From contig NZ_FOHJ01000006.1 in NCBI RefSeq assembly GCF_900111405.1, positions 62,001 through 126,000 of the forward strand: DNA of 64,000 nt. Direction: 5' to 3'. The position numbers and the translations under genes are program-made. Source of the DNA: Salinibacillus kushneri (GTDB lineage: Bacteria > Bacillota > Bacilli > Bacillales > Alkalibacillaceae). The notes below the pieces were generated by a model, which worked only from the letters and a program-made list of their open reading frames with translations, did no database searches and was not told the DNA's origin. Below are positions 9,607 to 18,023 of this stretch, one piece after another (the first letter of the stretch is position 1; the number at the start of each line of letters is the position of its first letter).

Positions 9607-10125
9607 TTACTTGCTCTTCACTCTAAATAACGGTTGTCCATATTCCACTAATTCTCCATCTTCAACAAGAATATCGACAATTTCTCCGCTAACTTCTGCC
9701 TCAATTTCATTAAACAGCTTCATAGCTTCTACTATACAAACAACAGAATCACTTGTTATTTTATCGCCAACCTGTACATAAGAATCTTTGTCTGGGGACG
9801 GTGAGCTATAAAACGTTCCAACCATTGGTGCAGTGATTTCTTCGTCATAGTCCTTAGCTGTTTCCTCATTATCTGATTCTGAGCTTTGTTTTTCTTCATT
9901 TTTTGCATCTACCTGGGTTTCTGCTACTACTGGTTCATTTTTCTTTGGTTTTGCCAGTTCCTGATTGTCGGTTTCTTTTTGGATAACTACTGGCTGGCTA
10001 ACCTGTTCAGCACTCATTTGCTTTTTAAGATTAAGCTTTGTCCCATCAGCTTCATAACTAAATTCATTAATCGATGATTCATCAATTAATTTAATGAGTT
10101 CCCGAATTTCCTGAACTTTTAACAT
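9607..10125 (-). CDS. accB: Acetyl-CoA carboxylase biotin carboxyl carrier protein
   Basis: AccB carries biotin between the carboxylase and transferase subunits in the first committed step of fatty acid synthesis. The N-terminus [18 protein letters not shown] matches other AccB proteins. An acidic, low-complexity linker covers residues about 50-95. The C-terminal biotinyl domain holds EAMKLF with the biotinylated lysine at residue 136. The ATG at 10125 is chosen because GAAGGAG lies 8 nt upstream; an upstream ATG at 10173 has no ribosome site. The family usually has EAMKM; here Leu replaces the second Met. A FapR-like operator lies about 70 bp upstream. Confidence 0.97.
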   Translation of the reverse strand: MLKVQEIRELIKLIDESSINEFSYEADGTKLNLKKQMSAEQVSQPVVIQKETDNQELAKPKKNEPVVAETQVDAKNEEKQSSESDNEETAKDYDEEITAPMVGTFYSSPSPDKDSYVQVGDKITSDSVVCIVEAMKLFNEIEAEVSGEIVDILVEDGELVEYGQPLFRVKSK

Positions 10126-10193
10126 GTCTGGCACTCCTTCATCTTTTTTTATTACAAAATCTTTTTTATCCATTTTTTATGTAGGCAGTTATC

Positions 10194-10216
10194 TTATTAG
10201 CAACTGGTACTAATAA
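10194..10216 (-). promoter_or_regulatory. Candidate FapR operator upstream of accB
   Basis: The near-palindrome TTATTAG...CTAATAA (core ATTAGCAACTGGTACTAAT on the plus strand) closely resembles the FapR consensus ATTAGTACCTGRTACTAAT as I recall it. It lies between accB and a TATAAT (10238-10233), downstream of the presumed -10, a position suited to repression. FapR is the malonyl-CoA-responsive repressor of lipid synthesis genes in Bacillales. Assignment is by motif only, and no clear -35 was found. Confidence 0.55.
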
Positions 10217-10433
10217 CTCCTGACAATATTCTATTATATCACCTGTCAACCTGCAAGAAAACGTCACATAATTACATTCAACAAAAGCATGTGAAAACCC
10301 TTTTTTCAAATCCTTTTCCCCTCTATATAGCTGTTTCGTATCGATTGCTACTTTTCCTGGAGAATTTATAAAGCTCTTTATACTTCAACTGCTTGTTTAG
10401 AGGGTTACCTTATATAAAGAACAATCCAAAAGG

Positions 10434-10460
10434 AAAACCTTGCCGCTTTAGGCGGCAAGG
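10434..10460 (-). terminator. Terminator of the spoIIIA operon
   Basis: A perfect 9-bp stem CCTTGCCGC / GCGGCAAGG with a 5-nt loop is followed on the minus strand by TTTTCC. It lies 11 bp past the spoIIIAH stop codon. Confidence 0.88.
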
Positions 10461-10471
10461 TCATCTAATGA

Positions 10472-11059
10472 TCAACCATTAGTTGGCTGGTATTTCACTT
10501 CGACTAATACTTCTCCAAATTCATCTTTTACCATTTGCATAATATGATTAGCATCTGTCTCAGTATGCTCTTCCGCCTTAATGGTAACATTTACGACATC
10601 GTCTTCTGCTCTAACTAAAACGTCAGAATAATTCTTTTCGGATTGAATGACTTTTTCTAAAATGCCTTCTTTTGTCTGTACTTCTTCTAAACGATTCTTT
10701 TCCTCCATAGCCTCATTCTTTTCTGCTGCTGTGGCACTGTTGGAAGTTAGCACTTCATCTAATTGTTCCAATTTTTGACTACGCATATCCTGGATTTCCA
10801 GTCTAAGCTGTGTAAACAGGTCATCGGTAGAAGTTGCTGAAATTGGATTTCCATTTCCATCCACTTCAGTAGCCTCACCCTCCGTTATATTTGTCTCAAT
10901 TGTTGATTCGTCATTAGAGGTCTCTTCTGAACTTTCTTCATTTTCGTCATTAATAAGTGCTACTTGATCGCCTCCAGGTGAAGTCATGTAATAAACGCTT
11001 AACACAATTAATAGACTTAACATGGTTAATAGCCACACTGTTTGCTTCTTTAGCATCAT
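10472..11059 (-). CDS. spoIIIAH: Stage III sporulation protein AH
   Basis: SpoIIIAH is the mother-cell membrane protein that binds SpoIIQ across the intermembrane space and forms a ring of the feeding-tube channel. The 195-residue protein has one N-terminal membrane segment (residues about 8-26), an acidic linker rich in Glu and Ser, and the C-terminal YscJ/FliF-like ring domain ending KDEFGEVLVEVKYQP. AAGGAGG precedes the ATG. It is the last gene of the eight-gene spoIIIA operon and is followed by a terminator. Confidence 0.96.
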   Translation of the reverse strand: MMLKKQTVWLLTMLSLLIVLSVYYMTSPGGDQVALINDENEESSEETSNDESTIETNITEGEATEVDGNGNPISATSTDDLFTQLRLEIQDMRSQKLEQLDEVLTSNSATAAEKNEAMEEKNRLEEVQTKEGILEKVIQSEKNYSDVLVRAEDDVVNVTIKAEEHTETDANHIMQMVKDEFGEVLVEVKYQPTNG

Positions 11060-11073
11060 TTAAAAATTCCTCC

Positions 11074-11706
11074 TTAATCATCTTTTTTAGGTTGAACAGA
11101 TATCCGATGAGTCGGAACATCCAACACTCGTGATACTGCTTCAATCACCATTTCTTCTGTTTGCAGATTTTCAAGTCCGTTTCCCACAATTAAAACCCCA
11201 CGGACTTTCGGTTTTTTCGTTTGAATTAATAAAGGAGATTCATCATTTTGACTTCGTAATATCACTGTTTGTTTTTCCTCTGATAATTCCTCTATTGTAC
11301 GATCTCCTCCATTGGAATCTGTTTCTTCAGTGGTTTGTTCATTTGTTGTTGTATTTTTCTCATAAACTTTTAATGAGGTTGCATCTAAGTTGACCATCAC
11401 ATCAACATTGGAAACCCCCTCCATACTTTTTAACAGTTCATTCAGTTCACTTTCATATGATTTTTCCATTTCGGCAATAATAGCTGTCTTATCTGGTTCG
11501 TTGTGTGATTGTTCAGCCCCATTATTGTTTGTACTGCTATGATTTTGTTCTAAGTAGGGGGTTGTCTCATTTGAGTCATCTTTAAATATATTGCTTGTTA
11601 ACACAAGCAGGATTCCTACCAATCCCAGGATCATTACATATGAAAGTTTAGTAGGCTTCCCATTTTCATCTTTTCTTAGTTTGAATAGAGACCAAAACTT
11701 CTTCAT
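11074..11706 (-). CDS. spoIIIAG: Stage III sporulation protein AG
   Basis: SpoIIIAG forms a large ring in the mother-cell to forespore channel. The 210-residue protein has a cytoplasmic N-terminus, one membrane segment at residues about 25-42 (VMILGLVGILLVLTSNIF) and a ring-building domain (LNELLKSMEGVSNVDVMVNL ... KPKVRGVLIVGNG). The insert between the two ring-domain halves is rich in Thr, Glu and Asn. Its ATG overlaps the spoIIIAF stop (ATGA-type, 4 bp). Confidence 0.96.
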   Translation of the reverse strand: MKKFWSLFKLRKDENGKPTKLSYVMILGLVGILLVLTSNIFKDDSNETTPYLEQNHSSTNNNGAEQSHNEPDKTAIIAEMEKSYESELNELLKSMEGVSNVDVMVNLDATSLKVYEKNTTTNEQTTEETDSNGGDRTIEELSEEKQTVILRSQNDESPLLIQTKKPKVRGVLIVGNGLENLQTEEMVIEAVSRVLDVPTHRISVQPKKDD

Positions 11707-12314
11707 GTCTGATTCCCTCCCTCCTCATTGATTGTTATTTTTTCTTTTGATATCTCCCAGAAGGAGGATAAATCATTTTTAATGTCTTCTACTGGCAGAT
11801 TTTCTTCGTTTGTTATCTCTTCATCAATATCAATGTCTACTTCCTGAATCTCCTGACGTTCTGCTTTATCCACTTGTTTTAACTGCACGGAAACCATTTC
11901 AAGATTCTCCCAATTAACCTCCTCTGCGTTATCTGGAAAGGAAAAATTAATGTCTTCAATCATGACTCCATATTGATTTATCAACTCCTCTTCAACCGTT
12001 TTTTTTAATTGGACAGCTATCTGGTTTAATATATATGCACGTTGTGAGGCTTGTATTTCTATTTTCTGATTTTCTATCTCTTTTTCTAGTTGTTCTGATT
12101 CCTCAAATTCAGAAAATAGTTGATTTTGCAGGAATTGTGATGGGTTTGCATTAAACAAATGAAATAAAGGCTGTAGAAAAATTAAGACAAGAATCATCCC
12201 TACCGCAAATCGAACATATTTTTGCATCGACGATTGAGGAAGTAATAAATCTACAATCATGGCTATTAAAATAAATACGATAATTTCTGTAACCCATTCC
12301 TGTATATAGGACAT
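11703..12314 (-). CDS. spoIIIAF: Stage III sporulation protein AF
   Basis: This 203-residue protein has two N-terminal membrane segments (WVTEIIVFILIAMIVDLLL and YVRFAVGMILVLIFLQPLF), then an acidic extracytoplasmic domain with a predicted coiled coil (EFEESEQLEKEIENQKIEI). It is a component of the SpoIIIA secretion-like complex in the mother-cell membrane. It lies 14 bp after spoIIIAE and overlaps spoIIIAG. Confidence 0.95.
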   Translation of the reverse strand: MSYIQEWVTEIIVFILIAMIVDLLLPQSSMQKYVRFAVGMILVLIFLQPLFHLFNANPSQFLQNQLFSEFEESEQLEKEIENQKIEIQASQRAYILNQIAVQLKKTVEEELINQYGVMIEDINFSFPDNAEEVNWENLEMVSVQLKQVDKAERQEIQEVDIDIDEEITNEENLPVEDIKNDLSSFWEISKEKITINEEGGNQT

Positions 12315-12328
12315 TTAAGCCTCATCCC

Positions 12329-13522
12329 CTAACGTACCATTAAGGTTAAATTACTGGCGGCTACTAAAATGACAATAGCAAAAAAGAACATCATCGTTAC
12401 AACAAGCAAGGCTGCAAAAATATACATGATGTGTTTGCTAATCAAATCAAGTGTATGAATCACTGGCCCCCCTCCTACTGGTTGTAAGATTGCTGCTGCT
12501 AATTTATAGATAATGGAGATAACAAAAACTTTAATGGCAGGAAATAAAGCCACACCTAAAACAATAATGACCCCAACAATACCTATAGTGTTTTTTAGCA
12601 GCATGGAAGCTGATAACATCGTATCTGCAGCATCCGTAAACATTCTGCCAATGACCGGAATAAAATTTCCTGTTACAAATTTAGCGGTCCTTACAGCCAG
12701 TCCATCTGTAATCGCCGTTGTTGCCCCTTGAACGGAAATCACACCCACAAATATAGTAAAAAATACACCTAATACAGATAGGCCGATATTTCTTAATAGG
12801 TTTGCCAGTTTCGTTGCCTGATAGTTTTCATTAAGCGAGCTTACGATATGCAGGATAGCTGACAGGAAGATCAGCGGTATAACAAACGTCGAAATCAAAA
12901 AGCCACTGACATTAATTAAAAAGAGAATGATGGGATGAAAAAACGCAATGGATGTAATACTTCCAACCGATGCCATAATACTTAAAATTAAAGGTAAAAG
13001 AGCAAGCATAAAATTGCTCATGGCATCAATGGCATCATTTGTATAGGAAACGGCTAACTGAAAGCTGCTTAGAGCCAGAGTAATCAAAACAAGATAGACA
13101 ACCGCATAAGCAACTTTATTTACGGTTTGGGATTCAAAGGCATTTTGCAGCGTTTGGAGTATTACGGAAAAAAGAGTTAGAAGGATGAGTGATCCTAGTA
13201 ATTTTCCATTAGCCAGTAACTCATGAAATAGATATTTTAAAAGACCATTAATCCAGCTCTGAATCGAAACAGATGCATCTTCTTTCATAAAATCAGTTAA
13301 CTCTTTGTTCGATAAATCCGGTAGAAATTCACCATAATTATTCTTTAAATTCGACCAATAATCTCCAATTTTTTCATTGGACTCACCCTGCAATTGTTCA
13401 TCGGCCCATTTCTCTGGGTTAATCTGTGGATTCGATTCGGAAGCTTGTACTTCATTAGGGAGAAGAAAAAAGAACAAGACGACGAGAAGAGCACATATGT
13501 ACCTTTTCCTTAACACATTCAC
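12329..13522 (-). CDS. spoIIIAE: Stage III sporulation protein AE
   Basis: SpoIIIAE is the polytopic permease-like core of the SpoIIIA complex. It has a signal-peptide-like N-terminus (YICALLVVLFFFLLPNEVQA), a short extracytoplasmic stretch with WADEQLQ, and about seven hydrophobic segments from residue 95 on. I choose the GTG at 13522 as start because AAGGGAG lies 8 nt upstream; this gives 397 residues, close to the B. subtilis protein. A TTG six codons earlier is the alternative. Confidence 0.95.
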   Translation of the reverse strand: MNVLRKRYICALLVVLFFFLLPNEVQASESNPQINPEKWADEQLQGESNEKIGDYWSNLKNNYGEFLPDLSNKELTDFMKEDASVSIQSWINGLLKYLFHELLANGKLLGSLILLTLFSVILQTLQNAFESQTVNKVAYAVVYLVLITLALSSFQLAVSYTNDAIDAMSNFMLALLPLILSIMASVGSITSIAFFHPIILFLINVSGFLISTFVIPLIFLSAILHIVSSLNENYQATKLANLLRNIGLSVLGVFFTIFVGVISVQGATTAITDGLAVRTAKFVTGNFIPVIGRMFTDAADTMLSASMLLKNTIGIVGVIIVLGVALFPAIKVFVISIIYKLAAAILQPVGGGPVIHTLDLISKHIMYIFAALLVVTMMFFFAIVILVAASNLTLMVR

Positions 13523-13543
13523 AAAAATTGCTCCCTTCAATTC

Positions 13544-13933
13544 CTAAACAGGAATAAAGCTTAAAATCGTTTCAACGACAGCTGTTAGAATAGGAACGGC
13601 AAGTACAAGAATAAATATTTTTCCGGCTAGCTCAATCTTGGAAGCAATTGAATTCAGACCTGCATCCCGGATGATTTGCGCTCCAAATTCAGAGATATAG
13701 GCAATGCCAATAATCTTCAAAATCGTCTCCACATACATAAAATTGATATTGGCTTTCGTCGTTAAAGTAGATAACAAGCGAAAAATTTCGGCAATATGCT
13801 GAATGAGGACTAAAAAAATAATGATACCTGTTAACATGACGATAAAGAAAGAAATCGAAGGGCTCTGATCTCGAACAATGATAACTAATATAGCAGCCAG
13901 CATTCCAAAGGAGACAATTTCAAATATCTCCAT
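13544..13933 (-). CDS. spoIIIAD: Stage III sporulation protein AD
   Basis: This 129-residue protein has three to four membrane segments and belongs to the SpoIIIAC/AD family. It shows the family segment YVETILKIIGIAYISEFGAQIIRDAG with its conserved polar residues inside the membrane. It probably forms part of the inner-membrane export apparatus of the SpoIIIA complex. It lies 4 bp after spoIIIAC. Confidence 0.95.
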   Translation of the reverse strand: MEIFEIVSFGMLAAILVIIVRDQSPSISFFIVMLTGIIIFLVLIQHIAEIFRLLSTLTTKANINFMYVETILKIIGIAYISEFGAQIIRDAGLNSIASKIELAGKIFILVLAVPILTAVVETILSFIPV

Positions 13934-13937
13934 ACAC

Positions 13938-14159
13938 TCAGAATCCTCCCAGGATTACCTGAAACATAAAGACCGAACGAATTTGCTGAAACAGCTCGGC
14001 CAAGCTATCGAGGACTACGAGTAGGACGATAATAAATCCAACTAAAGTTGCCCAATGGGCCAAGTCCTCTTTTCCAGCTTGTTTAAGCAAAGTATGAATA
14101 ATCGCAACAATTAAACCGATTCCTGCAATTTGGAACAAAAGATATACTTCATTCATCAT
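13938..14159 (-). CDS. spoIIIAC: Stage III sporulation protein AC
   Basis: This small protein has two membrane segments (73 residues from this start; the family is about 66-70). The core NEVYLLFQIAGIGLIVAIIH and the C-terminal FQQIRSVFMFQ are typical. I place the start at one of two adjacent ATGs (14159 or 14156), with AAAGGAG 12-15 nt upstream; a longer reading frame to 14204 overlaps spoIIIAB and is unlikely to be used. It pairs with SpoIIIAD in the SpoIIIA complex. Confidence 0.93.
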   Translation of the reverse strand: MMNEVYLLFQIAGIGLIVAIIHTLLKQAGKEDLAHWATLVGFIIVLLVVLDSLAELFQQIRSVFMFQVILGGF

Positions 14160-14181
14160 TTTGAATGCCGACTCCTTTCCA

Positions 14182-14694
14182 CTAAATGAGTAGCAGGATG
14201 ACAAACAATCCTGTTAACACCCCTAAGCTTTTCGCCATTCTCCCATATCTATATTTCTCCTCTTCAGCATTTTCCAGTTCCCGGTCCAGGTGGGTTAATG
14301 CCAGTTGAATATGTTTTTGCTGCTGAGTAAAATCATGCTGGCCTAATGTTTTTCCAAATTGATCCATGATTTCCTGTTCATTCTTTTTCATGGCTGTTTG
14401 TTTCCAAAATTTTTTTAAGGTTGGATTCCAGATATCGTATAAAGTAGTTTGACTAATCGTTAATTTGTCATGTAAAGCCTCAAAAAAGTGTGCCAATGGT
14501 TGTGGCATTTGTTTAGATAGCTGTCTAAAGACATCATGTATAGCCGTTTGTCCGTAGACAATTTCCGCTTCAAGAATTTGCAGGGCATTCTTTAGTTGCC
14601 GAATTTGCTTTGGACGATCTGATAAACGTTTAGCAATATCAAACCCTATCTGCGTTGTAGCCAGAAGAAATAGCATGGCTCCAATCCATTTCAT
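14182..14694 (-). CDS. spoIIIAB: Stage III sporulation protein AB
   Basis: This 170-residue protein has an N-terminal membrane segment (MKWIGAMLFLLATTQIGF), a helical soluble domain beginning RPKQIRQLKNALQILEAEI, and a C-terminal membrane segment ending VLTGLFVILLLI. It resembles GspF-type secretion proteins. The ATG at 14694 has AAGGGG 8 nt upstream and matches known N-termini. It overlaps the end of spoIIIAA by 56 bp, which is longer than usual. Confidence 0.95.
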   Translation of the reverse strand: MKWIGAMLFLLATTQIGFDIAKRLSDRPKQIRQLKNALQILEAEIVYGQTAIHDVFRQLSKQMPQPLAHFFEALHDKLTISQTTLYDIWNPTLKKFWKQTAMKKNEQEIMDQFGKTLGQHDFTQQQKHIQLALTHLDRELENAEEEKYRYGRMAKSLGVLTGLFVILLLI

Positions 14695-15613
14695 AATCCT
14701 TACCCCTTGTATCATAGTTTTGAGTTTGTCCATTTTCATTCGTTACAGAAAGTACCGTTCCCGGCTTTGGCTGGTTGGAAAATGTAATAAATCGTTTAAA
14801 TGCTTGGTTACGAAACAACGGTTGTAGTGAAGGACGACTTTTGATTTCCTCTAGATTTTGTCCATGCACACTACTAATGACGGTAACACCTGCATAGAGG
14901 GCTTCTAATAATCCCTGAACATCCTCCTTAGATCCGATCTCATCGACAGCAATAATATTCGGAGACATTGACCGGATCATCATCATCATACCCTCAGCCT
15001 TCGGACAAGCATCCATAACATCCGTTCTAAGCCCTATATCATGTTGGGGGATTCCATTTTTACAAGCAGCAATTTCTGAGCGTTCGTCAATAACCCCTAC
15101 CTTTTGAGCGGGAAGATACTGATAACCGTCACTCATAAATCGAACCAAATCTCTTAAAAATGTGGTTTTTCCACATTTTGGCGGTCCTATTAATAGCGTA
15201 TTTACATAGTTTTTCTGATATAAAAGCGGTAGATATGGCTTACTTATGTCCCTCACTTGTCTAGCAATTCGTATATTAAAAAAGGTCAGGTGACGAATGG
15301 CTTTTACATATCCTTTCTCTGTATTCACTTTTCCGGATATACCAACTCGATGCCCTCCCTCAATCGTGATATATCCCTCTCGAAGCTCGTCTTCAAAACG
15401 ATAAATGGAATGTTCACTTAATTGATTTAAAATAAATAAACCATCCTGTTCCGTTGGTATAAGATGACGAACCATTCTTGAGTAAGTTGTAAATACAAGC
15501 TCTATTGGCTTCCCAATACGAACCCTTATTTCATCCAGTTGATTCCAATTCATAATTTCTCTGCGAAGCTTGTCTTCTACTGGTTTAGGAAATAAGCGCA
15601 GAATTTCATTCAA
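14639..15613 (-). CDS. spoIIIAA: Stage III sporulation protein AA (ATPase)
   Basis: SpoIIIAA is the secretion-type ATPase thought to power the mother-cell to forespore channel. The 324-residue protein has the Walker A motif GPPKCGKTT at 143-151, a Walker B region NIIAVDEIG, and the N-terminal R3H-like region (VRIGKPIELV, GHRVGISG). The start codon is TTG (15613) with AAGGAG 9 nt upstream. The C-terminus is slightly extended and overlaps spoIIIAB by 56 bp. A sigma-E promoter lies about 40 bp upstream. Confidence 0.96.
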   Translation of the reverse strand: MNEILRLFPKPVEDKLRREIMNWNQLDEIRVRIGKPIELVFTTYSRMVRHLIPTEQDGLFILNQLSEHSIYRFEDELREGYITIEGGHRVGISGKVNTEKGYVKAIRHLTFFNIRIARQVRDISKPYLPLLYQKNYVNTLLIGPPKCGKTTFLRDLVRFMSDGYQYLPAQKVGVIDERSEIAACKNGIPQHDIGLRTDVMDACPKAEGMMMMIRSMSPNIIAVDEIGSKEDVQGLLEALYAGVTVISSVHGQNLEEIKSRPSLQPLFRNQAFKRFITFSNQPKPGTVLSVTNENGQTQNYDTRGKDYEMDWSHAISSGYNADRV

Positions 15614-15649
15614 TGTAAAAATCTCCTTAACTTATAAGTTTCTACTTTA

Positions 15650-15678
15650 AATCTATGCTTGTTAGAGTAATTTATGAC
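15650..15678 (-). promoter_or_regulatory. Sigma-E promoter of the spoIIIA operon
   Basis: On the minus strand GTCATAA (15678-15672) and CATAGATT (15657-15650) are separated by 14 nt. This fits the sigma-E consensus (ATA-rich -35, CATACANT -10, 14-15 nt spacing). The spoIIIA operon is a known mother-cell sigma-E target. The TTG start of spoIIIAA is 37 bp downstream. Confidence 0.7.
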
Positions 15679-15694
15679 AAAGGTTAAAAGGAAA

Positions 15695-15742
15695 AACAGC
15701 GACGTATTCCGCCTGTTCTTTTAAACGGATACGTCGCTGTTT
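15695..15742 (-). terminator. Strong hairpin upstream of spoIIIA
   Basis: Arms AACAGCGACGTATTCCG and CGGATACGTCGCTGTT form a long stem with one mismatch, followed by five T on the minus strand. It lies between the efp terminator and the sigma-E promoter and probably insulates spoIIIA from efp read-through. Confidence 0.75.
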
Positions 15743-15826
15743 CTCTTAACTTCCTTTATAAAATTACATTTTTACAACGGTTTTCATCAGGTGGAAAATC
15801 TTTATCACATCACACATTCCAACAAC

Positions 15827-15854
15827 AAAAAAGAGCTACCCACACGGATAGCTC
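15827..15854 (-). terminator. Terminator of efp
   Basis: A GAGCTACC / GGATAGCTC hairpin is followed on the minus strand by TTTTTTG. It lies 19 bp past the efp stop codon. Confidence 0.82.
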
Positions 15855-15872
15855 AATACATCCTTATTTACA

Positions 15873-16430
15873 TTATGCTCTGGATACATACTTTCCATCG
15901 CTTGTATTAATAACCAGTACATCTCCATTGTTTACAAAAAACGGTACTTGTACGGTTAAGCCTGTTTCAAGTGTTGCAGGCTTTGTCCCTCCACTAGCTG
16001 TATCTCCTTTAATTCCAGGTTCAGTATCCGTTACTTCCAGTTCAACGGTATTAGGTAACTCCATACCAATTGTTTCTCCTTCGTATATTAAAATGGTTAC
16101 TTGCATATTTTCTTTTAAGTAGTACAATTCATTTTCCAATTGAGAGGAGTCAAGTTCTAATTGGTCAAAAGTCTCCTGGTCCATAAAGGTGTGGACATTT
16201 CCGGATGCGTATAGATATTGCATATTTCTACGTTCTAAATGAGCGCGATTTACCTTTTCACCTGCACGGAAAGTCCGCTCCTGGATATTACCATTACGGA
16301 GATTACGTAACTTGGAACGAACAAAAGCTGCTCCTTTTCCTGGCTTTACATGCTGGAAGTCCATAACTTGCCAAATATCACCATCCAGTTCAATGGTTTG
16401 TCCTGTACGAAAATCATTAACTGAAATCAT
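15873..16430 (-). CDS. efp: Translation elongation factor P
   Basis: EF-P enters the ribosomal E site and relieves stalling at polyproline motifs. The 185-residue three-domain protein has the modification loop KPGKGAAF with the lysine at residue 32, the site carrying 5-aminopentanol in B. subtilis. The C-terminal domain ends [24 protein letters not shown] as usual. AAAGGGG lies 12 nt before the ATG. It follows the Xaa-Pro peptidase by 27 bp and shares a cluster with aroQ and yqhR. Confidence 0.98.
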   Translation of the reverse strand: MISVNDFRTGQTIELDGDIWQVMDFQHVKPGKGAAFVRSKLRNLRNGNIQERTFRAGEKVNRAHLERRNMQYLYASGNVHTFMDQETFDQLELDSSQLENELYYLKENMQVTILIYEGETIGMELPNTVELEVTDTEPGIKGDTASGGTKPATLETGLTVQVPFFVNNGDVLVINTSDGKYVSRA

Positions 16431-16457
16431 ATTTATTTATTTCCCCTTTCTAAACAC

Positions 16458-17519
16458 CTATAAAGTAATAAGTTCTTTTTTTGCAAACGTCAGTCTCTCA
16501 TTTCCTTTTTCTGTTACTACTATATCATCCTCAATCCGACAGCCACCAACATCGGATACATAGATACCTGGTTCAACTGTCACTACCATACCAGGCTCAA
16601 GTATTTGCTCAGATCGGAAGGATAAGCCTGGACCTTCATGAACATCCAAGCCAATACCATGTCCTGTGGAATGGCCAAAATATTCACCATACCCTTTTTC
16701 CTTAATATAATCTCTTGTTAATGCATCTGCTTCAATGCCTGTTATGCCTGGTTTAATTCCATCTACTCCTTTTAGCTGAGCTTGAAGGACGGTATCATAA
16801 ATTTCTTTTAATTGATCATTAATTTGGCCAACAGCAACTGTTCTCGTAATGTCCGAGCAATAACCTTTATAATAGGCACCAAAGTCTAGTGTAACCAGCT
16901 CTCCCTTTTCAATTGTTTTTTCAGATGCAACACCATGCGGAAGAGCGGATCTGTATCCAGATGCTACAATAATATCAAAAGAGGAAGATTCAGCTCCTTG
17001 TTTTCTCATAAAGAATTCAAGCTCATTGGATACATCAATTTCCTTTACCCCTGGGCTAATATAACCAAGAATATGCTCAAAAGCTGCATCTGCTATTTCA
17101 CATGCTTGTTTAATAAGCTTCATTTCGTCATTGGTTTTTATCAATCGCAGCTTTTCAATCAAACCAGATGATGGAATCAAATCTACTGAAAGTTCGTTTT
17201 TATACGTTTCATATGTACTATAAGTCATATGGTCCTTTTCAAAACCTAATGTCTTAATACCAAGCCTTTTTACTTGTTTTGCTACTTCCTTATGGATAGG
17301 TGTTTTATGTTCAATAATGTCAAAGCCTTTAGCCTGTTCCTTTGCTTGTTCTGTGTAACGGAAATCAGTGACAAAAAGGGCAGCTTGTTCTGTTATTAGA
17401 GCAACACCAGCTGTTCCTGTAAATCCAGTCATATATCTACGGTTTTTTTCACTGGTAATCAATAAACCATCTAACCCTTGATTGGCTAATGCTGATCTAA
17501 ATTTGTCCAGTTTCTCCAC
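16458..17519 (-). CDS. yqhT: M24 family Xaa-Pro aminopeptidase (YqhT)
   Basis: This is a metal-dependent peptidase that removes the N-terminal residue before proline. The 353-residue protein has a creatinase-like N-terminal domain (RYMTGFTGTAGVALI) and the pita-bread catalytic domain with all five metal ligands in LDFGAYYKGYCSDITRT, GHSTGHGIGLDVHEGPG, TVEPGIY and GGCRIEDDI. I favour the GTG at 17519, with AAAGG 9 nt upstream; the ATG at 17528 would have no spacing. The pairing with efp is conserved in Bacillaceae. Confidence 0.95.
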   Translation of the reverse strand: MEKLDKFRSALANQGLDGLLITSEKNRRYMTGFTGTAGVALITEQAALFVTDFRYTEQAKEQAKGFDIIEHKTPIHKEVAKQVKRLGIKTLGFEKDHMTYSTYETYKNELSVDLIPSSGLIEKLRLIKTNDEMKLIKQACEIADAAFEHILGYISPGVKEIDVSNELEFFMRKQGAESSSFDIIVASGYRSALPHGVASEKTIEKGELVTLDFGAYYKGYCSDITRTVAVGQINDQLKEIYDTVLQAQLKGVDGIKPGITGIEADALTRDYIKEKGYGEYFGHSTGHGIGLDVHEGPGLSFRSEQILEPGMVVTVEPGIYVSDVGGCRIEDDIVVTEKGNERLTFAKKELITL

Positions 17520-17520
17520 T

Positions 17521-17967
17521 CTAATCATCCTTTCTTTTATCTTCTTCCAGAAATGCCAGAGCTGCAGCTTTGTACCCTATTGTACCAAGACCTGCAATTT
17601 GTCCCCAGCATACAGGTGCAAGTAACGATTCCCTTCTAAATGCCTCTCGACTGTGTACATTTGAAATATGTACTTCAATAACAGGCACATTTACCGCACT
17701 TATAGCATCTCGTAATGCAACGCTTGTATGTGTATAAGCAGCAGGGTTAAAGATAATCCCTTCATATTGATGGTTCGCTTGATGAATAGCGTCTATAAGT
17801 TCTCCTTCATGATTGGACTGAAAACTTATTAAGTCCCAGCCTTCCTCTATTAAAAAGGCTTGTAAATCCCGTTCAATTTCCTCAAGCCCGCTTTGTCCAT
17901 AGATGTCTGGCTCTCTTGTCCCCAACAAGTTTAAATTAGGTCCATTTAGCAGGAGTAATCGTTTCAT
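17521..17967 (-). CDS. aroQ: Type II 3-dehydroquinate dehydratase
   Basis: AroQ dehydrates 3-dehydroquinate to 3-dehydroshikimate in the shikimate pathway; aroK at 31.5 kb catalyses a later step. The protein is 148 residues from the ATG at 17967 and starts MKRLLLLNGPNLNLLGTREP. The catalytic tyrosine is in EPDIYG, and FNPAAYTHTSVALRDA and VIEVHISNVHSRE are the other signatures. Upstream ATG codons exist but add non-family sequence; GGGGAG lies before the chosen start. Confidence 0.96.
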   Translation of the reverse strand: MKRLLLLNGPNLNLLGTREPDIYGQSGLEEIERDLQAFLIEEGWDLISFQSNHEGELIDAIHQANHQYEGIIFNPAAYTHTSVALRDAISAVNVPVIEVHISNVHSREAFRRESLLAPVCWGQIAGLGTIGYKAAALAFLEEDKRKDD

Positions 17968-18023
17968 ACCTCTCCCCATCCTTGTTTCTAGAAAGTAGTC
18001 TACAAAATAGTGTACCATACTAC

